Source: an uncultured Clostridium sp.
GTDB taxonomy: Bacteria > Bacillota > Clostridia > Clostridiales > Clostridiaceae
Direction: 5' to 3'
Assembly: GCA_900539375.1 (NCBI GenBank)
Contig: UQBY01000009.1
Location: forward strand, 1 to 64,000
DNA length: 64,000 nucleotides
A program made the position numbers and the translations under genes. The stretch's first letter is position 1. Every line of letters begins with the position of its first letter. Of this stretch, positions 53,341 to 62,383 are shown piece after piece. The notes under the pieces were generated by a model that saw only the letters and a list, made by a program, of their open reading frames with translations, made no database searches and had not been told where the DNA came from.

Positions 53341-56300
53341 TTACAAATCATAACAAACAAATTTCTTTTCAGGATTTTTTACAATTTCATTAATAATATT
53401 CTTAAATAACAATTCAAATTCAGCCATTTCATAATCTGAGAATAATTCCTCTTTATATGTAAAACTTAAATTGTGCACTCCATTATTTGATTGAATAAAT
53501 AAACAAAAATCTGCTGGTGCAATTAACTTAGAATAATTAAATGAACTAAATATTCCATCTTTACCTTTGTCTTCATTTTCTATATAATCTATTAAAATTT
53601 TATATGGAAGGGTAAAATACTGTCTGTCTAAATTTATCTCCTTTATTACTTTTTCATAAGGTAGTGATTGGTATCTATAAGCTTCATCTACAGTTTTCTT
53701 TACATCCTTTGCTATAGATGAGAAGCCTTTATTTTCATCTATATTGCATCTTAATAATAATGCTCCTGCAAAATTTCCTATAGTCTTTTCTATCTCACTT
53801 CTTCCTCTTCCTGAAACCCCACATCCAATTGAAATATCAGATTCATATGTTAAGTAATTTATAAACATATATAAGACAGTTGTAAATCCTGCAAATAATG
53901 TCATACCATTATCTTTACATATTTCTTTAAATCTTTTAATTACATCCTCATCTATATTAACCTTTCTTACATTTCCTTTAAAACTTCCAAAGGTAATATT
54001 TTTCTCTGATAAGTCTATAATATTTAAGTTTCCCTTTAGCTTATCTTTCCAATAATTTAACTCATCATCATATTTTCCCTTTTCAAGTTCTTCATTTTGC
54101 CATATTAAATAATCTATATAATTTATATCATCTTTATTTTTTTCTATATTTTCATTTCCTTTAAGTAATTTATAGTATTCTTGTATTTTTTCTAAAATTA
54201 TATTTATAGAATAAGCATCAGCTATAATATGGTGTATATTTATTACCAATAAATTTTTATCTTCACAACTTTCTAATATTCTTATATTAAATAATGGAAA
54301 TGTACTTATATCAAAATGTGTTTTTGCTTCTTGAGCTTCTACTATTTTTCTTATTTCTTTATTAGGTAAATAATCATACTTTTTTTCAATTTTTACTTCA
54401 TACTTTCCATTAAAGTCTATTGTTTGATAAGGCTTATAATCTTTTTCTCTAATAACTGTTTTTAAAGGAATATTATTTTCTATTACTAATTCTATAGACT
54501 TTTTTAATAAATCTAAATTAACATTATTATTAATTTCAAATGTACTTATAATGTTATATCTTTGGTCTTCATTTTCATCTATTCCTTTATTTATAAACCA
54601 TATACCTTCTTGAGATATTGATAATGGAGCTGTATTTTTGTTTGTCTTTTTTATATAATTATCAGTTTCATTTAAATTTTTCTCAATTAATATACTAAGT
54701 TTATAAATTGAAGGACATTTGAAAATATCAGTTAAATTTAAACTTACTTTATATTTTTGTGATACTTTACGTAAAAGTTTTATTGCCTTTAATGAATCTC
54801 CTCCTAAAGTAAAGAAATTATCATTTATTTCAGCACTATCTATATTAATTATTTCCTTATAAATTTCTAATATATCTTTTTGAATAGATGTAAGCTTTTC
54901 TTCATCATATTTTACATTAACTTTATTTTTTATTTCTGGAAGCTTGTCTTTATTTATCTTTCCATTTAATGTTAGAGGTATTTCTTCAATCCTCATATAA
55001 TTTTTAGGTATCATATAATCTGGAATTTTTTTCTCTAAAAACTTTCTTAAAGTATTATTATCAATTTCTATTGTGGATTTATAATATAAATTTATTACTT
55101 TTTTATCCTCACTACTTATTTTTGCAATAGCACTTTCAATGCCTTCAAATAAATCAGCATAATACTCTATTTCTCCTAATTCTATTCTCTTTCCATTTAT
55201 TTTAACTTGGAAATCTTTTCTTCCAATAAAATCAATACTTCCGTCTTGAAGGTATAATCCTAAATCACCAGTATTATACATAACATTTCCTGTATATGGA
55301 TTAGTAATAAATACTTGAGAAGTCTTTTCTTTATTATTTATATATCCCTTTGATACTCCATCTCCTTCTACAAACATTGTACCTATTACACCTTTAGGAC
55401 ATATTTCTAAGTTTTCATTAAGAATAAAATACTTTGTATTCCAAATAGGTTTTCCATAAGGTATTCTTGTTTTTCCTTCATCCTCTATTGTAACTTCATG
55501 GTTTATATTCCATATAGTTGTTTCAGATGGACCTCCTACATTCATTATCTTTGCATTTTTAATTCTCTCCCTTAGTTTTTTTACCATTGCTGGTTTTAAA
55601 ACATCTCCTCCAAATATTGTAACTCTTATACTACTAATATCCCCTTCATTTTTCATATCCATTATTTCAAGCATCATTTCCATCATTGCTGGAACTGTGT
55701 TCCATAATGTAACACCATGCTTTTCAATTAATTCTAACCAATGTTCAGGGTCTTTTACTCTTTCAGCTTCTGGAAGTACAATTTCTCCTCCTGCAGATAA
55801 AATTCCTAAAATATCATATACAGACATATCATGACTGTAATTTGTAAGAGATAATATTTTATCTTCTTTATTTACATTAAAGGTTTCATTTGTATATTTT
55901 ATACAATTTATTAATCCCCTTTGTGTTACCATTACTCCTTTTGGCATTCCTGTAGAACCTGAAGTATAAATAATAACCATATTATCTTCTAAATCTGCTC
56001 CTATAGGTTTAAAGAAGCTATAGTCTTTATCAAATTTATAATTATCAATATTTATTATTTTGCACTTTATATCATCTATATTAAAAAGTTTAGAAGTATT
56101 ATTATCTACAATTAATAATTTACTTTCTGTCTCACTTATACAATGTTTTAATCTCTCTTTTGAAGCATCTGTAGTTATAGGTATATATGTAGCTCCACAA
56201 TATATAACTCCTAAAATACTTGCAATTTGCTCCATTTTTTTATCCATTAAAATAGAAACATTATCATTTTTCTTTATGCCACATTCACTTAATAAATTTG

Positions 56301-59300
56301 CTATACCTTTTACTGTATTAAATAATTCCTCATATGTATAAGATTTATTTATAGTTGAAATTGCTGTTTTCTTTTCATTAACCATTCTGCTATTTTCTAA
56401 TAAATCTACAAATTTTTCATATTTAATACTATGCTTTGTATTATTTGCCTCTTCTATAACTTTTTTATATTCTTCTTTAATATATAACTCATTTTTTCTT
56501 GTCCAAGATTCTTCATTATTTATTAATTCTTTTAATGTAATAATAAATGTATCTAGCATAGAATCTAGTAATTCACCTTCAAAAATATCAAGTACACAGT
56601 CCCAATTAAACTGCACCTCATTATTACATTGCATAACTACTGAGTCTATCCAAATTTGGCTTGTATGAGTTTGTACATATTTCTTTTTAAATTTCTTTAA
56701 ACTATATTCATTACAAACATCCATAAGACTTGTAAATACAATAGGGACATAATTATTTTCAATTGAACCTGAAACTTTTGCAATTTCTTTTAATACATCA
56801 GCTCCTGAAAATAATTTATTTTCATGAAGTTCCCATAATGTTTTTTCATTATCTCTTGCACTTTCTAAAAATGATTTATTTCCTCTATTATCTATTTCAA
56901 ATAATAGAAATGATGAACATTCTCCAACTAAATTATTTACTCCTTCTTCAACATCATATCTATTAAACTCTGGTACATTTATTAAAAATCTTTGTTTATT
57001 ACAATATCTTGCAATAGTCTTACCAAATACAGTTAATAAAGTTATAAATACTGTTATTCCATTTTTTTGTGATATTTTTTCTAATTTATTATAATCTTCA
57101 ATAGATAAGGCTCTACTAAACTTTCTTACTTCTGGTAACTTATTTGAAGAATTGTTATTTTGTTTTGTAGGAAGGTCTGGAATAGGTGGTAAATCCTTTA
57201 TTCTGTTTTGCCAATACTTTTTGCACTTTTCATATTCATTACCTTTTTTAAGTTCTTTTAAGTAATTAATATAATCTCTAAATAACACCTTTTCATCTGG
57301 TAATTTATAATCTTTATTAGAATATAATTTATCTGTTTGACTAAATAATATTTCTTGACTCCAACCATCAACTACTAACCCATCATAATAAAAATGAATT
57401 ATTGCTTTCTTTTCTCCAATTTTAGTAACTCTAAGTTGTACTAAATTTTCTTTTGTATAATCTATTATTTTAGTAGTCATTTCTTCCTTTACTTTATTTA
57501 AAAAGGCTTTTTGTTCTTCTTTTGAAAAGTTTGAAATATCATTATATTCTATATCCTTTAATTTATAGTTTTCATCTATATATTGATATCCATCATCTGA
57601 AAATCTACATCTTAACATATCATGATTATAAAAAACTTTTCTTATAACCTCTTTAAATCTTTCATGGTCATAATCATCACATTCAAATTCTGTATAACAA
57701 TGAGTTGCTAAATTTCCTAATTCAAATTCTGATTTTCTTCCTAAAAGATAAGCTTGTTGCAAATCATTTAATTCAAAAGGCTTAAATCTTTCCTTTTCAT
57801 TATGTTTAAAGACTATATTTTCATCATCTTTTTTATAATTTTTTATTTGCTTATTTATAATTTCTTCTAAATTTTTTATATTAGGTTCTTTTAAAAAATC
57901 TATCATTGATAAATTAATATTATACTTTTCATTAATATCTTTTATAAGTTTTATAGCTAAAATAGAATGTCCTCCACCCTCTATAAAATTATCATCTATA
58001 CTTATATCTTCTAAGTTTATAGAAAGCATCTTTGACCACATTTCTTTTAAAACTTCTTCTATATTATTATCTTTCTTATCAATATCTATTTTTTCTTTTT
58101 TATCCTTAATTAAAGCTAAAAGTGATTTTTTATCAACCTTAAAATTATTATTAAGAGGAATTTTATTAACCTTTATAAATTTATTAGGAATCATATACTC
58201 TGGTATATTTTTTAATAAAAATTCTTTTATATCTTTATTATTTATTTCTTTATCACTACAATAAAAACAAGCAATATACTTATTTTCAACTTCATCATTA
58301 TAAATTATGGCTACATCTTTTATTTCTTTATACTCCATAACCATCTTTTTTATTTCATTTAATTCAATTCTAAAGCCTCTATGTTTTATTTGCTCATCTT
58401 TTCTTCCCACAAATTCAATTTCATAATTTTCATTCCATTTTGCTATATCACCAGTTTTATACATTATTCTATTTTTATCTAAAATAGAAGGAACAAATCT
58501 TTTTTTAGTTTCTTTTTCATTATCTAAATATCCAATAGATAATCCTATTCCTTCAACACATAACTCACCTGGCTCTTTTAATGGATTAAGGTTTCCTTCT
58601 TCATCAATAATTAATATTTTCATATTATCTACTGAAGTTCCAATTGGAATATTTTCATATTCTTTATCTAATACTTCATACATTGTACAAGCAACTGTAG
58701 TTTCAGTTGGTCCATATATATTAATTAATTTGTAATTATTTTTAGAAACCTTATTTAGCTTTTCACCACCTGTAAATACAATTCTTAAAGAATTATTATC
58801 TAATCCATCAAAAAGCTCATACATTGAAGTAGTCATAAACATAAGTGTGATTTTTTTACTTTCTAAATATTTGTTAATATTATTTATATCCATTCTTATA
58901 TCATCTTCAATTATATGAATAGTACCACCTACAAATAATATTGGAAATGTATCTAAAACAGAAGCATCAAAAGCAAAACTTGATAAAGCTAATACACTAT
59001 CTTCTTCTTTTATTTCATATTTATCAATTACATATTTAGAAAAGTTAATAACTGATTTATCTCTTATTTTTACCCCTTTAGGTTCACCAGTAGAACCTGA
59101 AGTGAAAATTATATAACAATTTCTATTTCCATCTATATTTATTTTTTCTTTTCCATATTTTAAATTTTGTATTTCCTCTTTAGATAAGGAGCATATATTT
59201 TCTTTTTCAATAATATTATCATCAATTAATCTATCATTAATGTTTTTAAAACTTTTTTCTGATAATACTACTTTGCATTCTGCCTTTTTTATAATTCCTT

Positions 59301-59670
59301 CAATTCTTGAAATTGGAGCTTTATACTCAATAGGCACATATGTACATCCTAATTTTAATACAGCAAATAAGTTTATAAATCTTTCAAAGGAGTTTCCTCC
59401 AATTATTGCTATATTCTCATTTTCTTTTATATTATATTTTTCTCTTAAATAAAGTGAAACTTTATCAGATAATATATCCATATCTTTATATGTTAATTTT
59501 TCATTTCCCTTTACTAATGCAATATTATCTGGATTTCTTAAAACTGATTCATTAAATAATTCATTTATTGTTAAATTATCATAAATTTCTAAATTAGAAT
59601 TTTTATTATAGTATTCTTTAAACTTCTCAATTTCTTCTAAAGACAATTTATTATAAATATCCTGATTCAT
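53341..59670 (-). CDS. NRPS protein: A - PCP - Cy - A - PCP - C
   Basis: The 2109-residue protein starts directly with A1 (about 25-520; FTSGSTGEPKG, Asp235 in FDASVLD). The order continues with PCP1 (GGGHSIL, Ser569), a heterocyclisation domain (about 630-1060; D763-D768 as DGLVVD in place of HHxxxDG, VFTSLMD), A2 (about 1090-1580), PCP2 (LGGDSLKA) and a C domain (about 1685-2105; HHIIADA, with Ala replacing Gly). My hand-read A2 pocket (D, M, Y, N, I, G, V, I, W) is close to cysteine codes, and with Cy suggests a thiazoline ring. The A1 pocket (D, A, L, F, F, G, I, V, A) matches nothing I know. The last C domain needs an acceptor in another protein. The start has a poor ribosome binding site and abuts the transposon remnant. 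Confidence 0.92.
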   Translation of the reverse strand: MNQDIYNKLSLEEIEKFKEYYNKNSNLEIYDNLTINELFNESVLRNPDNIALVKGNEKLTYKDMDILSDKVSLYLREKYNIKENENIAIIGGNSFERFINLFAVLKLGCTYVPIEYKAPISRIEGIIKKAECKVVLSEKSFKNINDRLIDDNIIEKENICSLSKEEIQNLKYGKEKINIDGNRNCYIIFTSGSTGEPKGVKIRDKSVINFSKYVIDKYEIKEEDSVLALSSFAFDASVLDTFPILFVGGTIHIIEDDIRMDINNINKYLESKKITLMFMTTSMYELFDGLDNNSLRIVFTGGEKLNKVSKNNYKLINIYGPTETTVACTMYEVLDKEYENIPIGTSVDNMKILIIDEEGNLNPLKEPGELCVEGIGLSIGYLDNEKETKKRFVPSILDKNRIMYKTGDIAKWNENYEIEFVGRKDEQIKHRGFRIELNEIKKMVMEYKEIKDVAIIYNDEVENKYIACFYCSDKEINNKDIKEFLLKNIPEYMIPNKFIKVNKIPLNNNFKVDKKSLLALIKDKKEKIDIDKKDNNIEEVLKEMWSKMLSINLEDISIDDNFIEGGGHSILAIKLIKDINEKYNINLSMIDFLKEPNIKNLEEIINKQIKNYKKDDENIVFKHNEKERFKPFELNDLQQAYLLGRKSEFELGNLATHCYTEFECDDYDHERFKEVIRKVFYNHDMLRCRFSDDGYQYIDENYKLKDIEYNDISNFSKEEQKAFLNKVKEEMTTKIIDYTKENLVQLRVTKIGEKKAIIHFYYDGLVVDGWSQEILFSQTDKLYSNKDYKLPDEKVLFRDYINYLKELKKGNEYEKCKKYWQNRIKDLPPIPDLPTKQNNNSSNKLPEVRKFSRALSIEDYNKLEKISQKNGITVFITLLTVFGKTIARYCNKQRFLINVPEFNRYDVEEGVNNLVGECSSFLLFEIDNRGNKSFLESARDNEKTLWELHENKLFSGADVLKEIAKVSGSIENNYVPIVFTSLMDVCNEYSLKKFKKKYVQTHTSQIWIDSVVMQCNNEVQFNWDCVLDIFEGELLDSMLDTFIITLKELINNEESWTRKNELYIKEEYKKVIEEANNTKHSIKYEKFVDLLENSRMVNEKKTAISTINKSYTYEELFNTVKGIANLLSECGIKKNDNVSILMDKKMEQIASILGVIYCGATYIPITTDASKERLKHCISETESKLLIVDNNTSKLFNIDDIKCKIINIDNYKFDKDYSFFKPIGADLEDNMVIIYTSGSTGMPKGVMVTQRGLINCIKYTNETFNVNKEDKILSLTNYSHDMSVYDILGILSAGGEIVLPEAERVKDPEHWLELIEKHGVTLWNTVPAMMEMMLEIMDMKNEGDISSIRVTIFGGDVLKPAMVKKLRERIKNAKIMNVGGPSETTIWNINHEVTIEDEGKTRIPYGKPIWNTKYFILNENLEICPKGVIGTMFVEGDGVSKGYINNKEKTSQVFITNPYTGNVMYNTGDLGLYLQDGSIDFIGRKDFQVKINGKRIELGEIEYYADLFEGIESAIAKISSEDKKVINLYYKSTIEIDNNTLRKFLEKKIPDYMIPKNYMRIEEIPLTLNGKINKDKLPEIKNKVNVKYDEEKLTSIQKDILEIYKEIINIDSAEINDNFFTLGGDSLKAIKLLRKVSQKYKVSLNLTDIFKCPSIYKLSILIEKNLNETDNYIKKTNKNTAPLSISQEGIWFINKGIDENEDQRYNIISTFEINNNVNLDLLKKSIELVIENNIPLKTVIREKDYKPYQTIDFNGKYEVKIEKKYDYLPNKEIRKIVEAQEAKTHFDISTFPLFNIRILESCEDKNLLVINIHHIIADAYSINIILEKIQEYYKLLKGNENIEKNKDDINYIDYLIWQNEELEKGKYDDELNYWKDKLKGNLNIIDLSEKNITFGSFKGNVRKVNIDEDVIKRFKEICKDNGMTLFAGFTTVLYMFINYLTYESDISIGCGVSGRGRSEIEKTIGNFAGALLLRCNIDENKGFSSIAKDVKKTVDEAYRYQSLPYEKVIKEINLDRQYFTLPYKILIDYIENEDKGKDGIFSSFNYSKLIAPADFCLFIQSNNGVHNLSFTYKEELFSDYEMAEFELLFKNIINEIVKNPEKKFVCYDL

Positions 59671-59689
59671 CTTATTCTGCTACTTAAAA

Positions 59690-59867
59690 TGTAATCAAAT
59701 ATAAGCATTTTAAGAATTTTACTGTTTCAACGTATCTGTTTTGGCAATGAATAACTTCAAAGCTACTTACATTTGGTATAATACTTCACAGTCGTAAATT
59801 CCCCACTAGCCATGGGTACATACTTACAATAGCTTTTATTGTGCTATTTTATAAGTTAAACAATCTC
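59690..59867 (-). other. Probable 3' non-coding end (omega/reRNA region) of a decayed IS200/IS605 element
   Basis: This stretch follows the tnpB remnant in the same direction. It has blocks of G/C-rich sequence unlike other gaps here (GTACCCATGGCTAGTGGGGAA, hairpin AGCTTTTATTGTGCT region). This fits the guide-RNA and right-end region that follows tnpB in such elements. It ends close to the NRPS start. Whether it is still transcribed as a functional RNA is unknown. Confidence 0.45.
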
Positions 59868-60075
59868 TTAAATTAAGACTTGCATTATAATCTTATCTTT
59901 AATATATCCACAATTACATTTATAAATTCTATCTTTTAATGAAATTGTTTTGTTAACATAATCATTTCTTATATTGTCTAATTTATGATGAAGTTTTTGT
60001 ACCTTAACTATTTATTTCTTTATATTTGATTTAGTAGCATTTCCTCCTTTCTTTTTTAAGCTTTCTTTTAAAGAT
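59868..60075 (-). pseudogene. Degraded TnpB (IS200/IS605 family) fragment
   Basis: Reading the minus strand from about 60075 gives ESLKKKGGNATKSNIKK, then an in-frame stop at 60012-60014. KVQKLHHKLDNIRNDYVNK and, after an evident internal loss, DRIYKCNCGYIKDK follow, ending at a stop at 59868-59870. These match TnpB: the basic helical segment (KVAKLHEKIxNxRxDxxHK) and the C-terminal zinc-finger region (CxxCGYxxDRD). The middle, with the catalytic residues, is deleted, so it is non-functional. Together with 59690-59867 it accounts for the 416-base gap between the thioesterase and NRPS genes. Confidence 0.8.
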
Positions 60076-60086
60076 ATAACCTTTTA

Positions 60087-60815
60087 TTATAAATTCAAGC
60101 TTTCTATAATATCTCTACATATTTCCTCTTTATGGTTATTTATAAAGAAATGATTTCCTTCATACAACTTATATTTAAATTCATAATTTGAAAAATTTGC
60201 CCAACTATTTAACATATCCTCTTTTATAAAATTATCCTCTGTGCCATAATAAGCTTTTATAGGAATATTTAATTTTATATCTCCTTTAGGAATATATCCT
60301 TCTACTAATTGAAAATCATTCCTTAATATATTTACAAAAAACTCCTTAAACTCAGGATAGACTAATATTTGCTCATCTAACCCACCATATTCTCTTACAG
60401 CATCAATAAATTCATCATTTTCTAAATGACTTATATATCTCTTTTCCTCTTTCTTTTGAATAGAAGAACCTGATACAAATAAATATTTTGCCTTTATGTT
60501 ATGTTCTTTCTCTAGCTCTTTTGCTAATTCATATCCAATAATTCCACCCATACTATGTCCAAAAATTGAAAAGTCATTTTCTTTAACTAATGGAAGGATT
60601 TCTTCAATTATTCCACTAACAACCTCTCTACAGTCAGTTAAACATTTCTCTCCCATTCTATTTTCTCTACCTGGAAGTTGAATTGGCAAAACTTCTATTT
60701 TATTTTCAAATTCTTTTTGCCAACCTATAAACTTACTTGCTCCACCACCAGCATAGGGAATACATATTAATCTATGTTTAGGATTTTCAATGTTTTTCCT
60801 ATATCTTATCCACAT
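60087..60815 (-). CDS. Type II thioesterase of the NRPS/PKS cluster
   Basis: This 242-residue alpha/beta hydrolase has the lipase-type nucleophile in SIFGHSMGGIIGYE (Ser88), the acid in YGTEDNFIK and the histidine in YEGNHFF. It also has the N-terminal CIPYAGGGASKF typical of type II (proofreading) thioesterases. It removes stalled or wrong acyl groups from carrier domains. As no type I thioesterase is present and release is by a reductase, a role in unloading mis-primed carriers is expected. It lies 17 bases after the carboxylase/reductase gene and is co-transcribed with it. Confidence 0.93.
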   Translation of the reverse strand: MWIRYRKNIENPKHRLICIPYAGGGASKFIGWQKEFENKIEVLPIQLPGRENRMGEKCLTDCREVVSGIIEEILPLVKENDFSIFGHSMGGIIGYELAKELEKEHNIKAKYLFVSGSSIQKKEEKRYISHLENDEFIDAVREYGGLDEQILVYPEFKEFFVNILRNDFQLVEGYIPKGDIKLNIPIKAYYGTEDNFIKEDMLNSWANFSNYEFKYKLYEGNHFFINNHKEEICRDIIESLNL

Positions 60816-60832
60816 TTTTTTAATACTACCTC

Positions 60833-62071
60833 CTATAAACCAGATGCTCCAATAAGCACTGCTAAATTTCCAGATGATGCTTTATTTTCATATATATCTT
60901 GGTTTAAAGTTGCAATTTCTTCAAATTTAAATATGTTAGTTTTTCTCATTCTAATATCATTTTCATCTAAAATATTTATGTATTCCTCTGCTTCTTCCAG
61001 TAAAGCAGCATGGGCACCTTGAAGTCTTTTTACTCCAAGCCATAAATATCTTAAATCAAGACTTCCTATATATCCTGAAGTGGCACCACATAAAACTACC
61101 ATACCTTTTTTATCACATACAAAAATTGATGTAGGTAATGAATCTTGTCCTGGATGCTCTATTACAATTTTAGGATCTTTTTTCTCTCCAACTATATCCC
61201 ATATCTCTTTTCTAAATTTCATTACACTTCTTAGCCATCTTTTATATAGTTTTGGATCTTGATGAAGTTCTTCTGTAATCATTCCCCAATGACTATAGTT
61301 TTTTCTATTTATACATCCCTTTGCTCCTAGGCTTATACAATATTCCTTTCTTTCTTCACTTGAAACTATTGCAACTGGGATTCCTCCTAATGCCTTAACT
61401 AAAGGAATTGCACTGCTTCCTAAGCCTCCTGCGCCTCCCCATATTAATACTACATCACCTTTTTTAATCTCGTTTCCTTTCCAGTGAGTAAGCATACTAT
61501 ATACAGTAGCTCCTGTTGCTGTACAACATGCTGATTCTGCCCAAGATAATTTTTTAGGTTTTCTTATACATTGTGTTTCTTGTACCTTAGAAAATTGAGC
61601 ATAGGACCCAAAGTTACCTTCATAGCCCCATATTCTAAAGGATGGACTTACTCTTGGATCTTTCTCTTTTTTAAATATAGGACATTCTTTATCATATTGA
61701 ATCCCTGTACATATAACTTCATCTCCAACTTTAAAATTAGTAACCTTTTCTCCTACTGCATAAACAATTCCACTAGATTCGCTACCACAAATAAGAAAAT
61801 CTTTTTCCTCTTCAAATTTTCTATGTGCATTAATAACATTTCTTGGTTTACCTAAAGCTGCCCATACCCCATTAAAATTAACTCCAGATGCCATATTAAA
61901 AACTAAAACTTCATCCTCTTTTATAGAAGGTGTATCAACAAGTTCTATTTTAAATGCATCTTTAGGCTCTCCAAGTCTTTCATTTCTTAATGTCCATGCA
62001 TACATTTTTTTTGGTATTTCCCCAAGCTTAGGTATTTCTCCTACCTCATATATTCTGTTAACATAATTCAA
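60833..62071 (-). CDS. ccr: Crotonyl-CoA carboxylase/reductase family enzyme
   Basis: This 412-residue medium-chain reductase makes alkylmalonyl-CoA extender units by NADPH-dependent reductive carboxylation of 2-enoyl-CoAs. The CO2-binding residues known from this family appear conserved: Asn67 (GVNFNGVWA), Tyr150-Glu151 (WGYEGNFGSYAQF) and His306 (IEHPG). The NADPH motif is GGAGGLGS. The conserved N-terminal PKKMYAW and the long insertion before the cofactor site also fit carboxylating rather than simple reducing members. It would supply ethylmalonyl-CoA or a longer analogue to the PKS AT. It is the first gene behind the Fur-box promoter. The substrate chain length cannot be read. Confidence 0.9.
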   Translation of the reverse strand: MNYVNRIYEVGEIPKLGEIPKKMYAWTLRNERLGEPKDAFKIELVDTPSIKEDEVLVFNMASGVNFNGVWAALGKPRNVINAHRKFEEEKDFLICGSESSGIVYAVGEKVTNFKVGDEVICTGIQYDKECPIFKKEKDPRVSPSFRIWGYEGNFGSYAQFSKVQETQCIRKPKKLSWAESACCTATGATVYSMLTHWKGNEIKKGDVVLIWGGAGGLGSSAIPLVKALGGIPVAIVSSEERKEYCISLGAKGCINRKNYSHWGMITEELHQDPKLYKRWLRSVMKFRKEIWDIVGEKKDPKIVIEHPGQDSLPTSIFVCDKKGMVVLCGATSGYIGSLDLRYLWLGVKRLQGAHAALLEEAEEYINILDENDIRMRKTNIFKFEEIATLNQDIYENKASSGNLAVLIGASGL

Positions 62072-62135
62072 AATTTATCCCTTCTTTCATTTATATTTTA
62101 AAATCAATAATAAAATAATAATTATTATGTTCTTT

Positions 62136-62181
62136 TGATAATGATTATCATTATAATACTACTTTTTTCAAGTTTTTTCAA
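62136..62181 (-). promoter_or_regulatory. Fur-box promoter of the NRPS/PKS operon
   Basis: The sequence ATAATGATTATCATTAT (62138-62154) is a perfect 8-1-8 palindrome and matches the GATAATGATAATCATTATC Fur consensus at nearly every base. On the minus strand a -35 TTGAAA (62176-62181) and a -10 TATTAT (62153-62158) are 17 bases apart; the Fur box covers the start of the -10. This is the expected geometry for iron repression. The promoter drives the carboxylase/reductase gene and most likely the whole operon to 33838. Confidence 0.88.
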
Positions 62182-62290
62182 TATTATTTACATTATTTTA
62201 AAATATACTTAAAATCATTTGCAAATTATCTTTTATTTTCTTTTGTAGAATTTATTTTATTAATAAATTTTATAAAAGAAATTTATTAAT

Positions 62291-62344
62291 AAAAAATAGA
62301 GCTTTTATATTAATAACATTTTACAATTATTAACATAAAAGCTC
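62291..62344 (-). terminator. Terminator of the phosphopantetheinyl transferase gene
   Basis: A long stem (GAGCTTTTATGTTAATAA with TTATTAATATAAAAGCTC, one mismatch) is followed by TATTTTTTATT on the minus strand. It isolates the transferase gene from the Fur-controlled operon. In the 62072-62383 gap only this terminator and the Fur promoter are recognisable. Confidence 0.9.
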
Positions 62345-62383
62345 ATTTCTTAAATTGATTATATTGTAAATTTTAATAAGATT

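Noticed and set aside
47846..59452. Plus-strand open frames of 60-100 codons inside the large NRPS/PKS genes (for example 48510-48818, 56060-56341, 59240-59452)
   Set aside because: They lie antisense to long, domain-rich coding frames, are rich in Phe, Leu, Ile and Tyr as expected from AT-rich antisense, and lack ribosome binding sites or family resemblance.
53341..59670. Reading A1 as a salicylate or dihydroxybenzoate loading domain, as in catechol/phenol siderophores
   Set aside because: A1 has the Asp235 that contacts an alpha-amino group, and no aryl-acid synthesis genes are present in the window.
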